This document shows positions 1 to 6,984 of a DNA stretch of 9,741 bases, one piece after another. Each line of letters begins with the position of its first letter. Position 1 is the stretch's first letter. A program made the translations under genes and the position numbers. Source of the DNA: Cyclobacteriaceae bacterium (lineage in GTDB: Bacteria; Bacteroidota; Bacteroidia; Cytophagales; Cyclobacteriaceae); the NCBI GenBank assembly GCA_029880385.1, contig JAOUOM010000032.1, forward strand, positions 1-9,741. The letters run 5' to 3'. The notes under the pieces are model-generated. The model searched no databases. It was given only the letters and a program-made list of their open reading frames with translations, and had not been told where the DNA came from.

Positions 1-2395
1 CAGCATGTCTGGCCAGCTGGTCGGCAATTAAAATGGCACGGGGTACTTCCATCATGGTGCCAATCCTGTATTCCACCTGATCATGTCGTTCGATGAACAC
101 ATTTTTTATTTCATCTTTTACCAGGTCGGCCTGCATTTTAAATTCCGATACGGTACCCGTAAGGGGGACCATGATTTCAGGTTTGGTTTTAATTCCCTTT
201 CGTTTGAGATTGATGGCAGCCTCAATTATCGCACGGGCCTGCATACGCGTGATTTCAGGATAGGTATTGCCCAGTCGGCATCCCCGATGGCCCAGCATCG
301 GGTTTACTTCCGAAAGTTTTTTCACTTTTTCACGAATGGCACGGATCGGAATATCCAGCAAAGTGGCCATCTGTTTTTGCGCCTGTTCCTCATTGGGCAA
401 AAACTCATGCAATGGCGGATCGAGCAATCGTATCGTTACCGGCAGTCCGGCCATCACCTCGAGAATCCCCTCAAAATCCTTTCGCTGCAAAGGCAATATT
501 TTTTTAAGGGCTGCATTCCGGCCATTTTCCCCTTCAGCCATGATCATTTCCCGTACCAGCATTATACGGTCATCTTTGAAAAACATATGCTCCGTCCTGC
601 ACAAGCCAATTCCTTCGGCACCAAACTGCCGCGACATCCGGGCGGTTTCGATGGTATCGGCATTGGCAAATACTTTCAGGCGGGCATACCGTTCCGACAT
701 ATCGATAAGGCGGGCAAAATCCTTGCTCAATTCCGGCATCCGTGTAGCGATCTTTCCTTCCAGTATTTCGCCGGTAGATCCATTTAGTGAAACCCAATCC
801 CCCTCTTTCAGCCTCTTTTTTCCGATGGTAACTTGTTTTTTCGTTTCCTCTATTTGTAGTTCTCCTGCACCGGAGATACAACATTTCCCCATTCCCCTGG
901 CAACTACGGCCGCATGGGAAGTCATCCCCCCGCGTGCGGTAAGAATGCCTGCTGAAGCATCCATCCCCGCCAGGTCTTCGGGTGAAGTCTCCGTCCTAAG
1001 CAGAATTACGTTTCGACCTAAAGCGGCCCATTCAACGGCTGTTTCCGAATTAAAAACAATTTGCCCGCTTGCAGCCCCGGGAGAAGCCGGTATCCCCTGG
1101 GCAAGTACTTTTGCCCTATCCAACGAATCCCTGTCAAAAACCGGATGCAACAGTTCCTCCACTTTATTGGGATCGATCCGTTTGAGCAGGGTGGTTTCCT
1201 TTATCATGCCTTCATCGAGCAGGTCTAGCCCTATCCGAATCATTGCTTCCCCTGTCCGCTTGCCGTTTCGGGTCTGCAAAATCCATAATTTCCCCTCCTG
1301 AATGGTAAATTCCATGTCTTGCATATCCCGAAAATGATCTTCCAGTTCTTTTTCAATAACCAAAAGCTGCTGGAATACACCGGGCATTGTTTCTTCCAGT
1401 GATGCATATTTCAACTTCCTGGTTTTTTCGGGGATATTAGACAGGCGGGCCCAACGACGCGACCCCTCCCGTGTGATCTGGTGCGGCGTACGGATGCCGG
1501 CCACCACATCCTCGCCCTGCGCATCGATCAGGTACTCTCCATTAAATATATTTTCGCCTGTAGCAGCGTCTCGTGTAAAGGCCACGCCCGAAGCTGACTG
1601 ATTTCCCATATTACCATAGACCATGGCCTGTACGTTGACGGCCGTTCCCCAGTCATCGGGCAGATGATTCAACTTACGGTAAACGATGGCTCGGGGGGTG
1701 TGCCAGCTTTCGAAAACAGCCATGATGGAGTTCCAGAGTTGTTCTTCGGGCTGTTGGGGAAAAGAGAGTCCGGTAAGCTCCTGAATGGCATTTTTATAGC
1801 GAGAGACCAGTACTTTCAACTGTTCGGTTGACAGGTCCTGATCCGTTAGTACGTTTTCTTCTTTTTTTAGCTGGGACAAAATCCCTTCAAAAACATCTTC
1901 GGTAGCCGTGGCGTATTTATTGACCTTCATGACCACATCCCCGTACATCTGAATAAATCGCCGATAGGAATCCCAGGCAAAATGCGGCTTTCCCGATTTC
2001 TTTGAGAGCCCCTCCACTACTTCATCATTGAGGCCTATGTCCAGGACTGTATCCATCATACCGGGCATGGAATCCCTGGCACCGGACCGGACCGACACCA
2101 GTAAAGGCTCGTCCGGATTGCCAAACCTTGCCTGCATCGTATGTTCGATAAAACCCAGACCTTCTGCTACTTCATTTTGAAGTACGTCCCGGATTTTTTC
2201 TTTCCCCATCAGGTGGTACTCCGTGCACACGTCGGTGGTAATGGTAAAACCCGGGGGGACAGGCAACCCTATACGGCTCATTTCAGCCAGGTTTGCTCCC
2301 TTTCCTCCCAAAAGCGGCTTCATTTCGGCACTTCCTTCGGCCAGGCCAGGCCCGAATTTATACGACCGCTTAATCGTAATTTCTGGGGATTTCAT
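1..2395 (-). CDS. ppdK: Pyruvate, phosphate dikinase (3' end beyond the left edge)
   Basis: This cytoplasmic enzyme interconverts pyruvate + ATP + Pi and PEP + AMP + PPi, in gluconeogenesis or PPi-linked glycolysis. My translation gives 798 codons open from ATG 2395 to the edge. The N-terminal nucleotide-grasp domain opens with LLGGKGANLAEM (residues 28-39) and has SVRSGARDSMPGMMDTVL near residue 105. The swivelling phosphohistidine domain carries GGMTSHAAVVARGMGKCC, with catalytic His494. The PEP/pyruvate barrel shows RLLDPPLHEFLP (from Arg656), GHRGCRLG and MMEVPRAILIADQLA. This motif set is that of PPDK rather than PEP synthase. Family members are about 870-930 aa, so roughly the last 100 residues, including the catalytic Cys region, lie outside the window. 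I see no frameshift: the start, His494 and the edge share one frame. It lies 135 bp downstream of the response regulator on the same strand. No confident promoter was found in that gap. Confidence 0.96.
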   Translation of the reverse strand, partial: MKSPEITIKRSYKFGPGLAEGSAEMKPLLGGKGANLAEMSRIGLPVPPGFTITTDVCTEYHLMGKEKIRDVLQNEVAEGLGFIEHTMQARFGNPDEPLLVSVRSGARDSMPGMMDTVLDIGLNDEVVEGLSKKSGKPHFAWDSYRRFIQMYGDVVMKVNKYATATEDVFEGILSQLKKEENVLTDQDLSTEQLKVLVSRYKNAIQELTGLSFPQQPEEQLWNSIMAVFESWHTPRAIVYRKLNHLPDDWGTAVNVQAMVYGNMGNQSASGVAFTRDAATGENIFNGEYLIDAQGEDVVAGIRTPHQITREGSRRWARLSNIPEKTRKLKYASLEETMPGVFQQLLVIEKELEDHFRDMQDMEFTIQEGKLWILQTRNGKRTGEAMIRIGLDLLDEGMIKETTLLKRIDPNKVEELLHPVFDRDSLDRAKVLAQGIPASPGAASGQIVFNSETAVEWAALGRNVILLRTETSPEDLAGMDASAGILTARGGMTSHAAVVARGMGKCCISGAGELQIEETKKQVTIGKKRLKEGDWVSLNGSTGEILEGKIATRMPELSKDFARLIDMSERYARLKVFANADTIETARMSRQFGAEGIGLCRTEHMFFKDDRIMLVREMIMAEGENGRNAALKKILPLQRKDFEGILEVMAGLPVTIRLLDPPLHEFLPNEEQAQKQMATLLDIPIRAIREKVKKLSEVNPMLGHRGCRLGNTYPEITRMQARAIIEAAINLKRKGIKTKPEIMVPLTGTVSEFKMQADLVKDEIKNVFIERHDQVEYRIGTMMEVPRAILIADQLARHA

Positions 2396-2530
2396 AGGAC
2401 AACATCGGTTAAGGTAAGACTTAATCGATATTAGCCTGATTTCCAGTGAATCGGAATGATCAACTCAATCCCGAAATCCTGATTTTTGAGAGGTATTAAA
2501 AAAAACTACGACGATTCGTGAATTATCGGA

Positions 2531-2956
2531 TCAGTCGAAGGTCATTAGCTTGGGATCTGGCTCCAGCAACCGGTTAAAAATTGCCAACAAATTATCCATA
2601 TCCCAGGGTTTTGTTACAAAATCATGAATACCAAAGCTATCAACCGCCTCCTTAAGTTCATGTCGCTTAATGAAGCCACTGAGAATCATCCGACGGATGT
2701 TGGGATTATACTCATAGACTTCTTTCAACAAATCGGTCCCATTCATTTCCGGCATCCGGTGATCGGATACGATGATGTCAATTTTTTCATTTCGTATGAT
2801 TTCCATTGCCTCTACCCCACTCAAGGCAATGTGCACATTAAAAATCCGTCGAAAGGACGTCTTAAATCCCCGTAGGTTTGGTGCTTCATCATCTACATAT
2901 AAAATTGAAAATTCCTTTTTCGGTTTTTCGATTTTGGTAGCTACTTCTTCTTCCAT
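2531..2956 (-). CDS. Single-domain response regulator (CheY-like receiver)
   Basis: This 141-aa cytoplasmic protein is a stand-alone phosphoreceiver, presumably phosphorylated by a histidine kinase encoded elsewhere. After a charged tail of about 15 residues, the receiver fold has the acidic pair Asp22-Asp23 (YVDDE), the phosphoacceptor Asp65 in IIVSDHRMPEMNG, the switch Ser93 (LSG), the aromatic switch position Phe113 and the invariant Lys116 in KPWD. Only about 15 residues follow the receiver, so there is no room for a DNA-binding or enzymatic output domain. The SDxRMPxMNG and KPWD signatures are common in receivers attached to HD-GYP proteins and hybrid kinases, but no such partner is visible here. 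The upstream gap is 100 bp. A purine-rich stretch (AAGGAAAA) about 10 bases before the ATG could assist initiation. It may be co-transcribed with the oxygenase upstream. Its target is unknown. Confidence 0.93.
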   Translation of the reverse strand: MEEEVATKIEKPKKEFSILYVDDEAPNLRGFKTSFRRIFNVHIALSGVEAMEIIRNEKIDIIVSDHRMPEMNGTDLLKEVYEYNPNIRRMILSGFIKRHELKEAVDSFGIHDFVTKPWDMDNLLAIFNRLLEPDPKLMTFD

Positions 2957-3056
2957 AGTAATTATTTTCCTTAGCTGATGTTAAATATTCACGTTACGTC
3001 AATGGTCAGTTTGTTGACTGCTTTTCAATATGCTTATTTTCTTATCGTCATTCTCC

Positions 3057-3683
3057 CTACAGGTAGCCCAAGCCAGGGGGGTTGTACAGCAGCCAGCCGG
3101 TGAGGCTGTACCTGCTCACCCTCGTTTCGGCCACTTCATGCTCGACCACATCACTCTTAAACATGACACACCTTCTGGCTATCGGCTCTACCCTAACTTC
3201 ACGATCCTCCGGCTGAAATATCTTCAGCTCTCCCCCATCACCTGGCTGCCAGTTGTCGTTGAGGTATATCACAACCGAAATCAACCGGTTTCTCCGCTCC
3301 CGAAACTGGTCAACATGCCGTTTGTAAAATGCCCCCGATGGATAATGTGCCAAATGAAATTCGAAACCAGACAAACTTAAAAAACATAGTCGGTTCAAAT
3401 TCCTAACGACTTCTTCGGCCAACATAAAAAATGGCCGCATCTCTTCATCCCTTGGCAAGTCTAGCCAATAAACAAAATCACCACGTATGGATGTGTCTAC
3501 CTGATACGCCTGTTGCGTCCCAATCCCTGCTTTTGAAAACTCATCCTCCTCCATTTTACTTTCCAAAAAGGATCGGATCATCCGAAAATCCGTTTCCGAA
3601 ATAAAGTCATCAACCACTACATAATCTTGAGCTGACAACTGATCGACCCAGTCAATCCATTTGTCCTCGGGAAAAATTTCCAC
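3057..3683 (-). CDS. 2-oxoglutarate/Fe(II) prolyl hydroxylase, EGLN/SM-20/PPHD-like
   Basis: This 208-aa protein is a predicted oxygenase that uses Fe(II), O2 and 2-oxoglutarate to hydroxylate a protein prolyl residue. The iron triad is visible as His123-x-Asp125 (KRHVDQF) and distal His182 (VEHEV). Arg191, nine residues after it (SRYSLTGW), would bind 2-oxoglutarate. The IRGDFVYWLD segment (67-76) and YLNDNWQPGDGGELKIF (140-156) match the EGLN/PHD branch (IRGDxIxW, YLNxxW) rather than AlkB or generic P4H enzymes. The start must be GTG 3683: a stop lies four codons upstream in frame, and the next ATG (residue 35) would remove the conserved N-terminal strand YVVVDDFIS. The Pseudomonas homologue PPHD hydroxylates EF-Tu, and this gene follows an EF-G paralogue. 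Its true substrate is not shown by the sequence. It begins 62 bp beyond the fusA2 terminator, so it probably has its own promoter. Confidence 0.9.
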   Translation of the reverse strand: MEIFPEDKWIDWVDQLSAQDYVVVDDFISETDFRMIRSFLESKMEEDEFSKAGIGTQQAYQVDTSIRGDFVYWLDLPRDEEMRPFFMLAEEVVRNLNRLCFLSLSGFEFHLAHYPSGAFYKRHVDQFRERRNRLISVVIYLNDNWQPGDGGELKIFQPEDREVRVEPIARRCVMFKSDVVEHEVAETRVSRYSLTGWLLYNPPGLGYL

Positions 3684-3744
3684 TGACAGTTTTCAATAAG
3701 CAACACAAATTTCCATGAACTATCTGTCAATGCCAAATTTCACC

Positions 3745-3806
3745 AAAAAAAGACCCTGACTTTATTTCAAAAACGGATTATACCACTTTTGATAATCAGG
3801 GTCTTT
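3745..3806 (-). terminator. Rho-independent terminator of fusA2
   Basis: A perfect 11-bp inverted repeat (AAAGACCCTGA at 3749-3759, TCAGGGTCTTT at 3796-3806) encloses a second complementary stretch (TCAAAA 3767-3772 with TTTTGA 3787-3792, and TTA with TAA). The result is one long, slightly bulged stem with a loop of about 14 nt. Read on the minus strand, the stem runs into seven T (3751-3745). It begins 22 bases after the fusA2 stop, the expected place. The T run on the opposite strand is short, so leftward termination is favoured. Confidence 0.85.
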
Positions 3807-3827
3807 CGTGTATATCTGTAAAAATCG

Positions 3828-5957
3828 CTATGCCTCCACGGCTACTTCACCCAGTTCTTTTTGCAGCTCAAGTTGAAGGTTCATGGCCACAGGTGCATAA
3901 TCGGCAAATTTCATTGAAAAACTGGCCCTTCCCTGTGTGATGGACTGAAGGGAAGTCGTGTACCTGTCCATTTCGGCCAAAGGCACCCTTGATTTAATCA
4001 CCTGATAGGCTCCATTAGCTTCCATTCCCATGATAATGGCCCGTCTTGTCTGAAGGTCTGTCATTACCTCGCCCATGATATCTTCGGGCACATTTACTTC
4101 CACATCATATACCGGCTCCAGCAACTGGGGTGAAGCCGTAAGAAAAGCATTTTTAAAGGCATTGAGACCGGCCAGTTTGAATGCGATATCATTGGAATCG
4201 ACCGGGTGCATCTTGCCATCGTATACGATCACGCGTACGTCGCGGATGTAGCTCCCCGTCAGCGGCCCGTTACTCATTTTCTCCAGGACTCCTTTGAGGA
4301 TGGATGGGATAAAACGCGCATCAATGGTACCCCCGACAATACAATTGAAAAACTCCAGCTTGCCTCCCCACTCCAGGTCAATGAGCTGTCGCTCACGTAC
4401 GTGCACACCGGTTGGGTTGGGTGCTCCTTCCGTATACGGGCCTACTTTAAGGAAAACTTCGGCAAACTGACCGGCACCCCCACTTTGCTTTTTGTGTCGG
4501 TATTGTGCATCGGATTCCTTTTGTATGGTCTCGCGGTATGGGATGCGTGGCTTCACAAAGTCCACATGCAGGTTGTATACGTTTTCCAATATCCATTTGA
4601 CGACCGTAAGGTGGAGTTCGCCCTGGGCACCCAACAGCAGTTGCTTCAATTCGCTCGAATACTGGACCGTAATGGTTGGGTCTTCTTCCCTGAGTTTATG
4701 AAATACATCCCCTATTTTTTCTTCGTCACTTTTGTTTTTGGCTACAATGGCGGTTTGGATCCGTGGCTCCGGAAACTTCATTGGCATGACATCATCGTCC
4801 ACCCCCCGGTCACTCAGGGTCTGGTTGGTTGAGGTATTTTTCAGCTTCAGGGTGGCACCTATATCGCCGGCTGTCAGGCGTTCCACATTATCCCGCTTAT
4901 GCCCGTCGATCACAAAAAGCTGATTCACACGTTCGACTTGCCCCGTTTGATGGTTTAGCAGTTCCATGCCTTCTTTTATTTCGCCTGTCACCACCTTAAA
5001 AAATGACATCCTTCCCAAATTGGGCTCCTGAAGGGTCTTGTATATAAAAATTTCAGCCGGTGCCTTCGTTTCATGGGGTATTTCTTTCCCGTCGGCTGTA
5101 TGCTCGGGCAGGGCATCTACTGCCGAGGGTGCCACATTATCGATAAATCCCATCAGGCGGCCACTTCCCATATTCTGCAAAGCAGACACACAAAAAACCG
5201 GGAACACCTCGTGCTTCATCATGCCTATTTTCAGTCCCTTCCTCATTTCATCCTCGTCCAGTGTGCCCTTTTCAAAATACTGCTCCATCAGGCTTTCATC
5301 ATTCTCTGCCGCTTTCTCCACCAGTTCATTGTGCAGGGCATTGGCCCGCTCCTGTTCACTGGCCGGAATGGGTTTTTTCTCAGGCTTGCCTCCACCTTCC
5401 GGGAACACATACATCGTCATTTTCAGCAAATCGATGATTGCGTTAAACTGGGGTCCTTCATTGACCGGATACTGCATCAGGGTCACTGCCGCCCCAAACT
5501 TTGACCGCAGGGATGCCAGCGACGTATCAAAATCCGACTTTGGATGATCCAATTGATTGACGACAAACAACGTAGGTTTCCTGAACTGATCCACATATTC
5601 CCACTGAATACCGGTAGCGACTTCTACCCCGTGCTGCCCGTTGATCAAAAACACAACCGTGTCGGCCACCCGTACACCGGAGATCATCTCCCCTACAAAA
5701 TCATCCAGGCCCGGCGTATCCAGTATGTTGATCTTATAATTTCGCCATTCGGTATGCAACAGCGTCGTATAGACCGAACTACCGCGTTCGTGCTCTACCG
5801 AGTGATAATCCGAAACGGTGTTCTTTTCTTCTACCGTGCCCCTGCGGCTGATCAGTCCGGCCTCAAACAACATCGTCTCGGCCAATGTTGTCTTACCGGA
5901 CTTGGGACTGCCTAACAGCGCAATGTTTTTAATGTGTTTGTCATCAAAGTATTTCAT
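3828..5957 (-). CDS. fusA2: EF-G paralogue (EF-G2-like translation factor) with altered GTPase motifs
   Basis: This 709-aa protein has the full EF-G layout: G domain (about 1-290), domain II (GRMSFFKVVTGEIKEG onward), domain III, domain IV (YRETIQKESDAQYRHKKQSGGAGQ, then DGKMHPVDSND with His584) and domain V. EF-G drives tRNA-mRNA translocation on the ribosome. The G domain departs from canonical EF-G. The P-loop is GSPKSGKT (16-23) rather than GHIDAGKT; switch I reads ERGSSVY; G3 is DTPGL (80-84), with Leu84 in place of the catalytic His; and G4 is NQLD (134-137) in place of NKxD. Domain IV, which enters the decoding site, looks intact. From memory this agrees with Bacteroides EF-G2, reported to support translocation without GTP hydrolysis during carbon limitation. 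The housekeeping fusA is normally in the str operon, and nothing from that operon is nearby. A terminator follows directly, so this is probably a single-gene transcript. No Shine-Dalgarno sequence is visible. Confidence 0.93.
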   Translation of the reverse strand: MKYFDDKHIKNIALLGSPKSGKTTLAETMLFEAGLISRRGTVEEKNTVSDYHSVEHERGSSVYTTLLHTEWRNYKINILDTPGLDDFVGEMISGVRVADTVVFLINGQHGVEVATGIQWEYVDQFRKPTLFVVNQLDHPKSDFDTSLASLRSKFGAAVTLMQYPVNEGPQFNAIIDLLKMTMYVFPEGGGKPEKKPIPASEQERANALHNELVEKAAENDESLMEQYFEKGTLDEDEMRKGLKIGMMKHEVFPVFCVSALQNMGSGRLMGFIDNVAPSAVDALPEHTADGKEIPHETKAPAEIFIYKTLQEPNLGRMSFFKVVTGEIKEGMELLNHQTGQVERVNQLFVIDGHKRDNVERLTAGDIGATLKLKNTSTNQTLSDRGVDDDVMPMKFPEPRIQTAIVAKNKSDEEKIGDVFHKLREEDPTITVQYSSELKQLLLGAQGELHLTVVKWILENVYNLHVDFVKPRIPYRETIQKESDAQYRHKKQSGGAGQFAEVFLKVGPYTEGAPNPTGVHVRERQLIDLEWGGKLEFFNCIVGGTIDARFIPSILKGVLEKMSNGPLTGSYIRDVRVIVYDGKMHPVDSNDIAFKLAGLNAFKNAFLTASPQLLEPVYDVEVNVPEDIMGEVMTDLQTRRAIIMGMEANGAYQVIKSRVPLAEMDRYTTSLQSITQGRASFSMKFADYAPVAMNLQLELQKELGEVAVEA

Positions 5958-5974
5958 GGTTTGTGGGGTTTAAT

Positions 5975-6006
5975 GAACATTAATATTGACATCTCAAGCA
6001 TGTCAA
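5975..6006 (-). promoter_or_regulatory. Candidate fusA2 promoter
   Basis: On the minus strand, TTGACA (6006-6001) is followed after 21 bases by TAATGTTC (5982-5975). This resembles the Bacteroidota arrangement of a -33 TTG and a -7 TAnnTTTG with a spacer of about 19-21, although the -7 box is imperfect. It would place the transcription start about 10 bases from the ATG at 5957. The -33 element forms one arm of the inverted repeat at 5986-6006. Confidence 0.4.
5986..6006. repeat. 21-bp inverted repeat, possible operator of fusA2
   Basis: TTGACAT (5986-5992) and ATGTCAA (6000-6006) are perfect 7-bp inverted arms around a 7-base centre. The element lies 29 bp upstream of the fusA2 start and covers the -33 element and spacer of the candidate promoter. 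The dyad with a short spacer is compatible with a dimeric helix-turn-helix regulator, for instance of the CRP/FNR family, but the exact regulator cannot be read from the sequence. Confidence 0.45.
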
Positions 6007-6335
6007 AAAACTACCGGAAGGTAAAAGTTACAAAATTTGCAGGACAGAACCTAAGTCAGGTAATACAGCCCAAAGGAATGACTTGTGTCAGTTCATTACG
6101 AACAAAATTTTGGAGCGACACCTGTTGGCTGTCAGGTCACTGTACGCCCGTGCTCACTATTCCGCCCCTCTGCCACCCCTACCGTTCGCCCGGGGCTATT
6201 GATCCAGTGCCCCGCCTTCTACCAGCCATCAACCACCGCAAAGTACCACTGCCCACTGCACCAATTGTCCCTCCACATCAAAATCCATATCATTGCAGCC
6301 TATTATTACCTCCCAACTTTTAACGTTTTTATAAC

Positions 6336-6773
6336 ATGATTTCATCAAACACCAAACACCGGACAATCATTGGTATCGCCCTGGTTGCCCTGCTGGCAGG
6401 CTGCACTACACCTGCCCCTACCCAACAGCCTGCTCCACAAACCGAGAATATACAAGCTGATAGGAAAAGCCCCCAACTCCGCCACGTCGTGTTGTTTAGT
6501 TTCAAAGCCGACGCAGACTCCATGGCCGTCGTGGCCGTCGAAAAAGCCTTTATCGAACTCCCCTCCAAAATTGCCGAAATCAAAGACTTTGAATGGGGCT
6601 ACAACAACAGCCCCGAAAACCTCAACAAAGGCTTCACCCACTGTTACTTTGTTACCTTCGACAGTGAAGACGGCCGGGCCGCCTACCTGCCCCATCCCGA
6701 CCATCAGGCCTTTGTCTCCCTCCTGGACGGTCTGCTGGAAGATGTGCTGGTCGTGGATTACTGGACACGGTAA
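6336..6773 (+). CDS. Dabb-domain (stress-responsive alpha/beta barrel) lipoprotein
   Basis: This 145-aa protein starts with a type II signal peptide: Lys8 and Arg9, a hydrophobic core (11-19) and the lipobox LLAGC, with Cys23 as the lipidation site. The residue after Cys is Thr, so outer-membrane attachment is likely. A Pro/Gln-rich linker (24-46) leads to a Dabb domain (PF07876-like, 48-142): LRHVVLFSFK, then a helix, EWGYNNSPENLNKGFTHCYFVTFDS, AAYLPHPDHQAF and VLVVDYW. His50, His102, His120 and His123 are the conserved-looking polar positions. Dabb proteins form dimeric ferredoxin-like barrels. Most bacterial members have no known reaction, and I infer none. It is the only plus-strand gene here and is monocistronic, closed by a strong hairpin 18 bp after the stop. 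The ATG at 6336 is chosen because it gives a complete signal peptide. Confidence 0.9.
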   Translation: MISSNTKHRTIIGIALVALLAGCTTPAPTQQPAPQTENIQADRKSPQLRHVVLFSFKADADSMAVVAVEKAFIELPSKIAEIKDFEWGYNNSPENLNKGFTHCYFVTFDSEDGRAAYLPHPDHQAFVSLLDGLLEDVLVVDYWTR

Positions 6774-6790
6774 TAAATCCCTTCCCCTCA

Positions 6791-6827
6791 CAAAACAAAA
6801 CCCGGAATTGAACCGGGTTTCGTTTTG
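6791..6827 (+). terminator. Hairpin terminator after the Dabb lipoprotein gene
   Basis: CAAAACAAAACCCGG (6791-6805) and CCGGGTTTCGTTTTG (6813-6827) form a 15-bp stem with a single A-C mismatch and a 7-base loop, starting 18 bases after the stop codon. The descending arm is itself T-rich, so the T tract is part of the stem. The arm on the other strand is equally T-rich, so it may also stop leftward transcription from the lipoprotein gene at 6985. Confidence 0.8.
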
Positions 6828-6984
6828 AATAACGTTACAAAAAAATGCTGATTTACATACCCCCACTCCTTCAGGGGTAACATCTTCCATGTCTAAGGGT
6901 CGGCTTACCGCTGGTCATTGATAAACACGAAGTTTTCACCGTCAGCCAGAGCCAAGCCCGGTAGCAAACTACCCCGAGACCACG
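6828..6984. other. Convergent intergenic region with a possible short coding remnant
   Basis: This 157-bp stretch lies between two convergent genes. On the minus strand at about 6981-6904 one frame reads AWSRGSLLPGLALADGENFVFINDQR and then stops. It has no start codon of its own and is protein-like, but it is too short to identify. A weak minus-strand hairpin (TACCCC 6858-6863 with GGGGTA 6874-6879) is followed after 11 bases by seven T and might act as a terminator for the lipoprotein gene. Nothing else is visible. Confidence 0.3.

Larger units (their letters stand above)
5958..6335. other. 378-bp divergent intergenic region
   Basis: This gap separates the minus-strand fusA2 from the plus-strand Dabb lipoprotein gene. 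The first 50 bases hold the candidate fusA2 promoter and inverted repeat. From about 6110 to 6280 the plus strand is markedly C-rich and poor in G. Short open frames cross it in both directions (for example 6085-6339 on the plus strand), but they have unnatural composition and no recognisable domain, so I call no gene. One GC-rich hairpin is possible (CGGGGC 6191-6196 with GCCCCG 6209-6214). The Dabb promoter must lie near the right end, but no clear TAnnTTTG box is visible. Confidence 0.6.

Noticed and set aside
267..1301. Long plus-strand open frame of 344 codons
   Set aside because: It lies antisense to ppdK, whose frame shows complete PPDK motifs. The plus translation is Ser/Arg/Pro-rich with no domain.
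1..2395. ppdK as a pseudogene because no complete open frame exists
   Set aside because: The frame is uninterrupted from the ATG to the edge. Only the 3' end is missing, because of the window boundary.
2497..2528. Terminator after the response regulator gene
   Set aside because: There is a run of eight T on the minus strand, but the preceding complementary bases form only a stem of about 4 bp.
4206..4832. Plus-strand frame of 208 codons
   Set aside because: It is antisense to domains II-IV of the EF-G-like gene. No motif supports it.
6345..6890. Minus-strand frame of 181 codons opposite the Dabb gene
   Set aside because: It runs through the hairpin terminator and has no recognisable domain, whereas the plus frame has a lipobox and a Dabb domain.
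6960..6973. GGTAG-CAAA-CTACC hairpin downstream of the lipoprotein gene
   Set aside because: It has five base pairs and no T run on either side, so it is too weak for a terminator and is probably chance.
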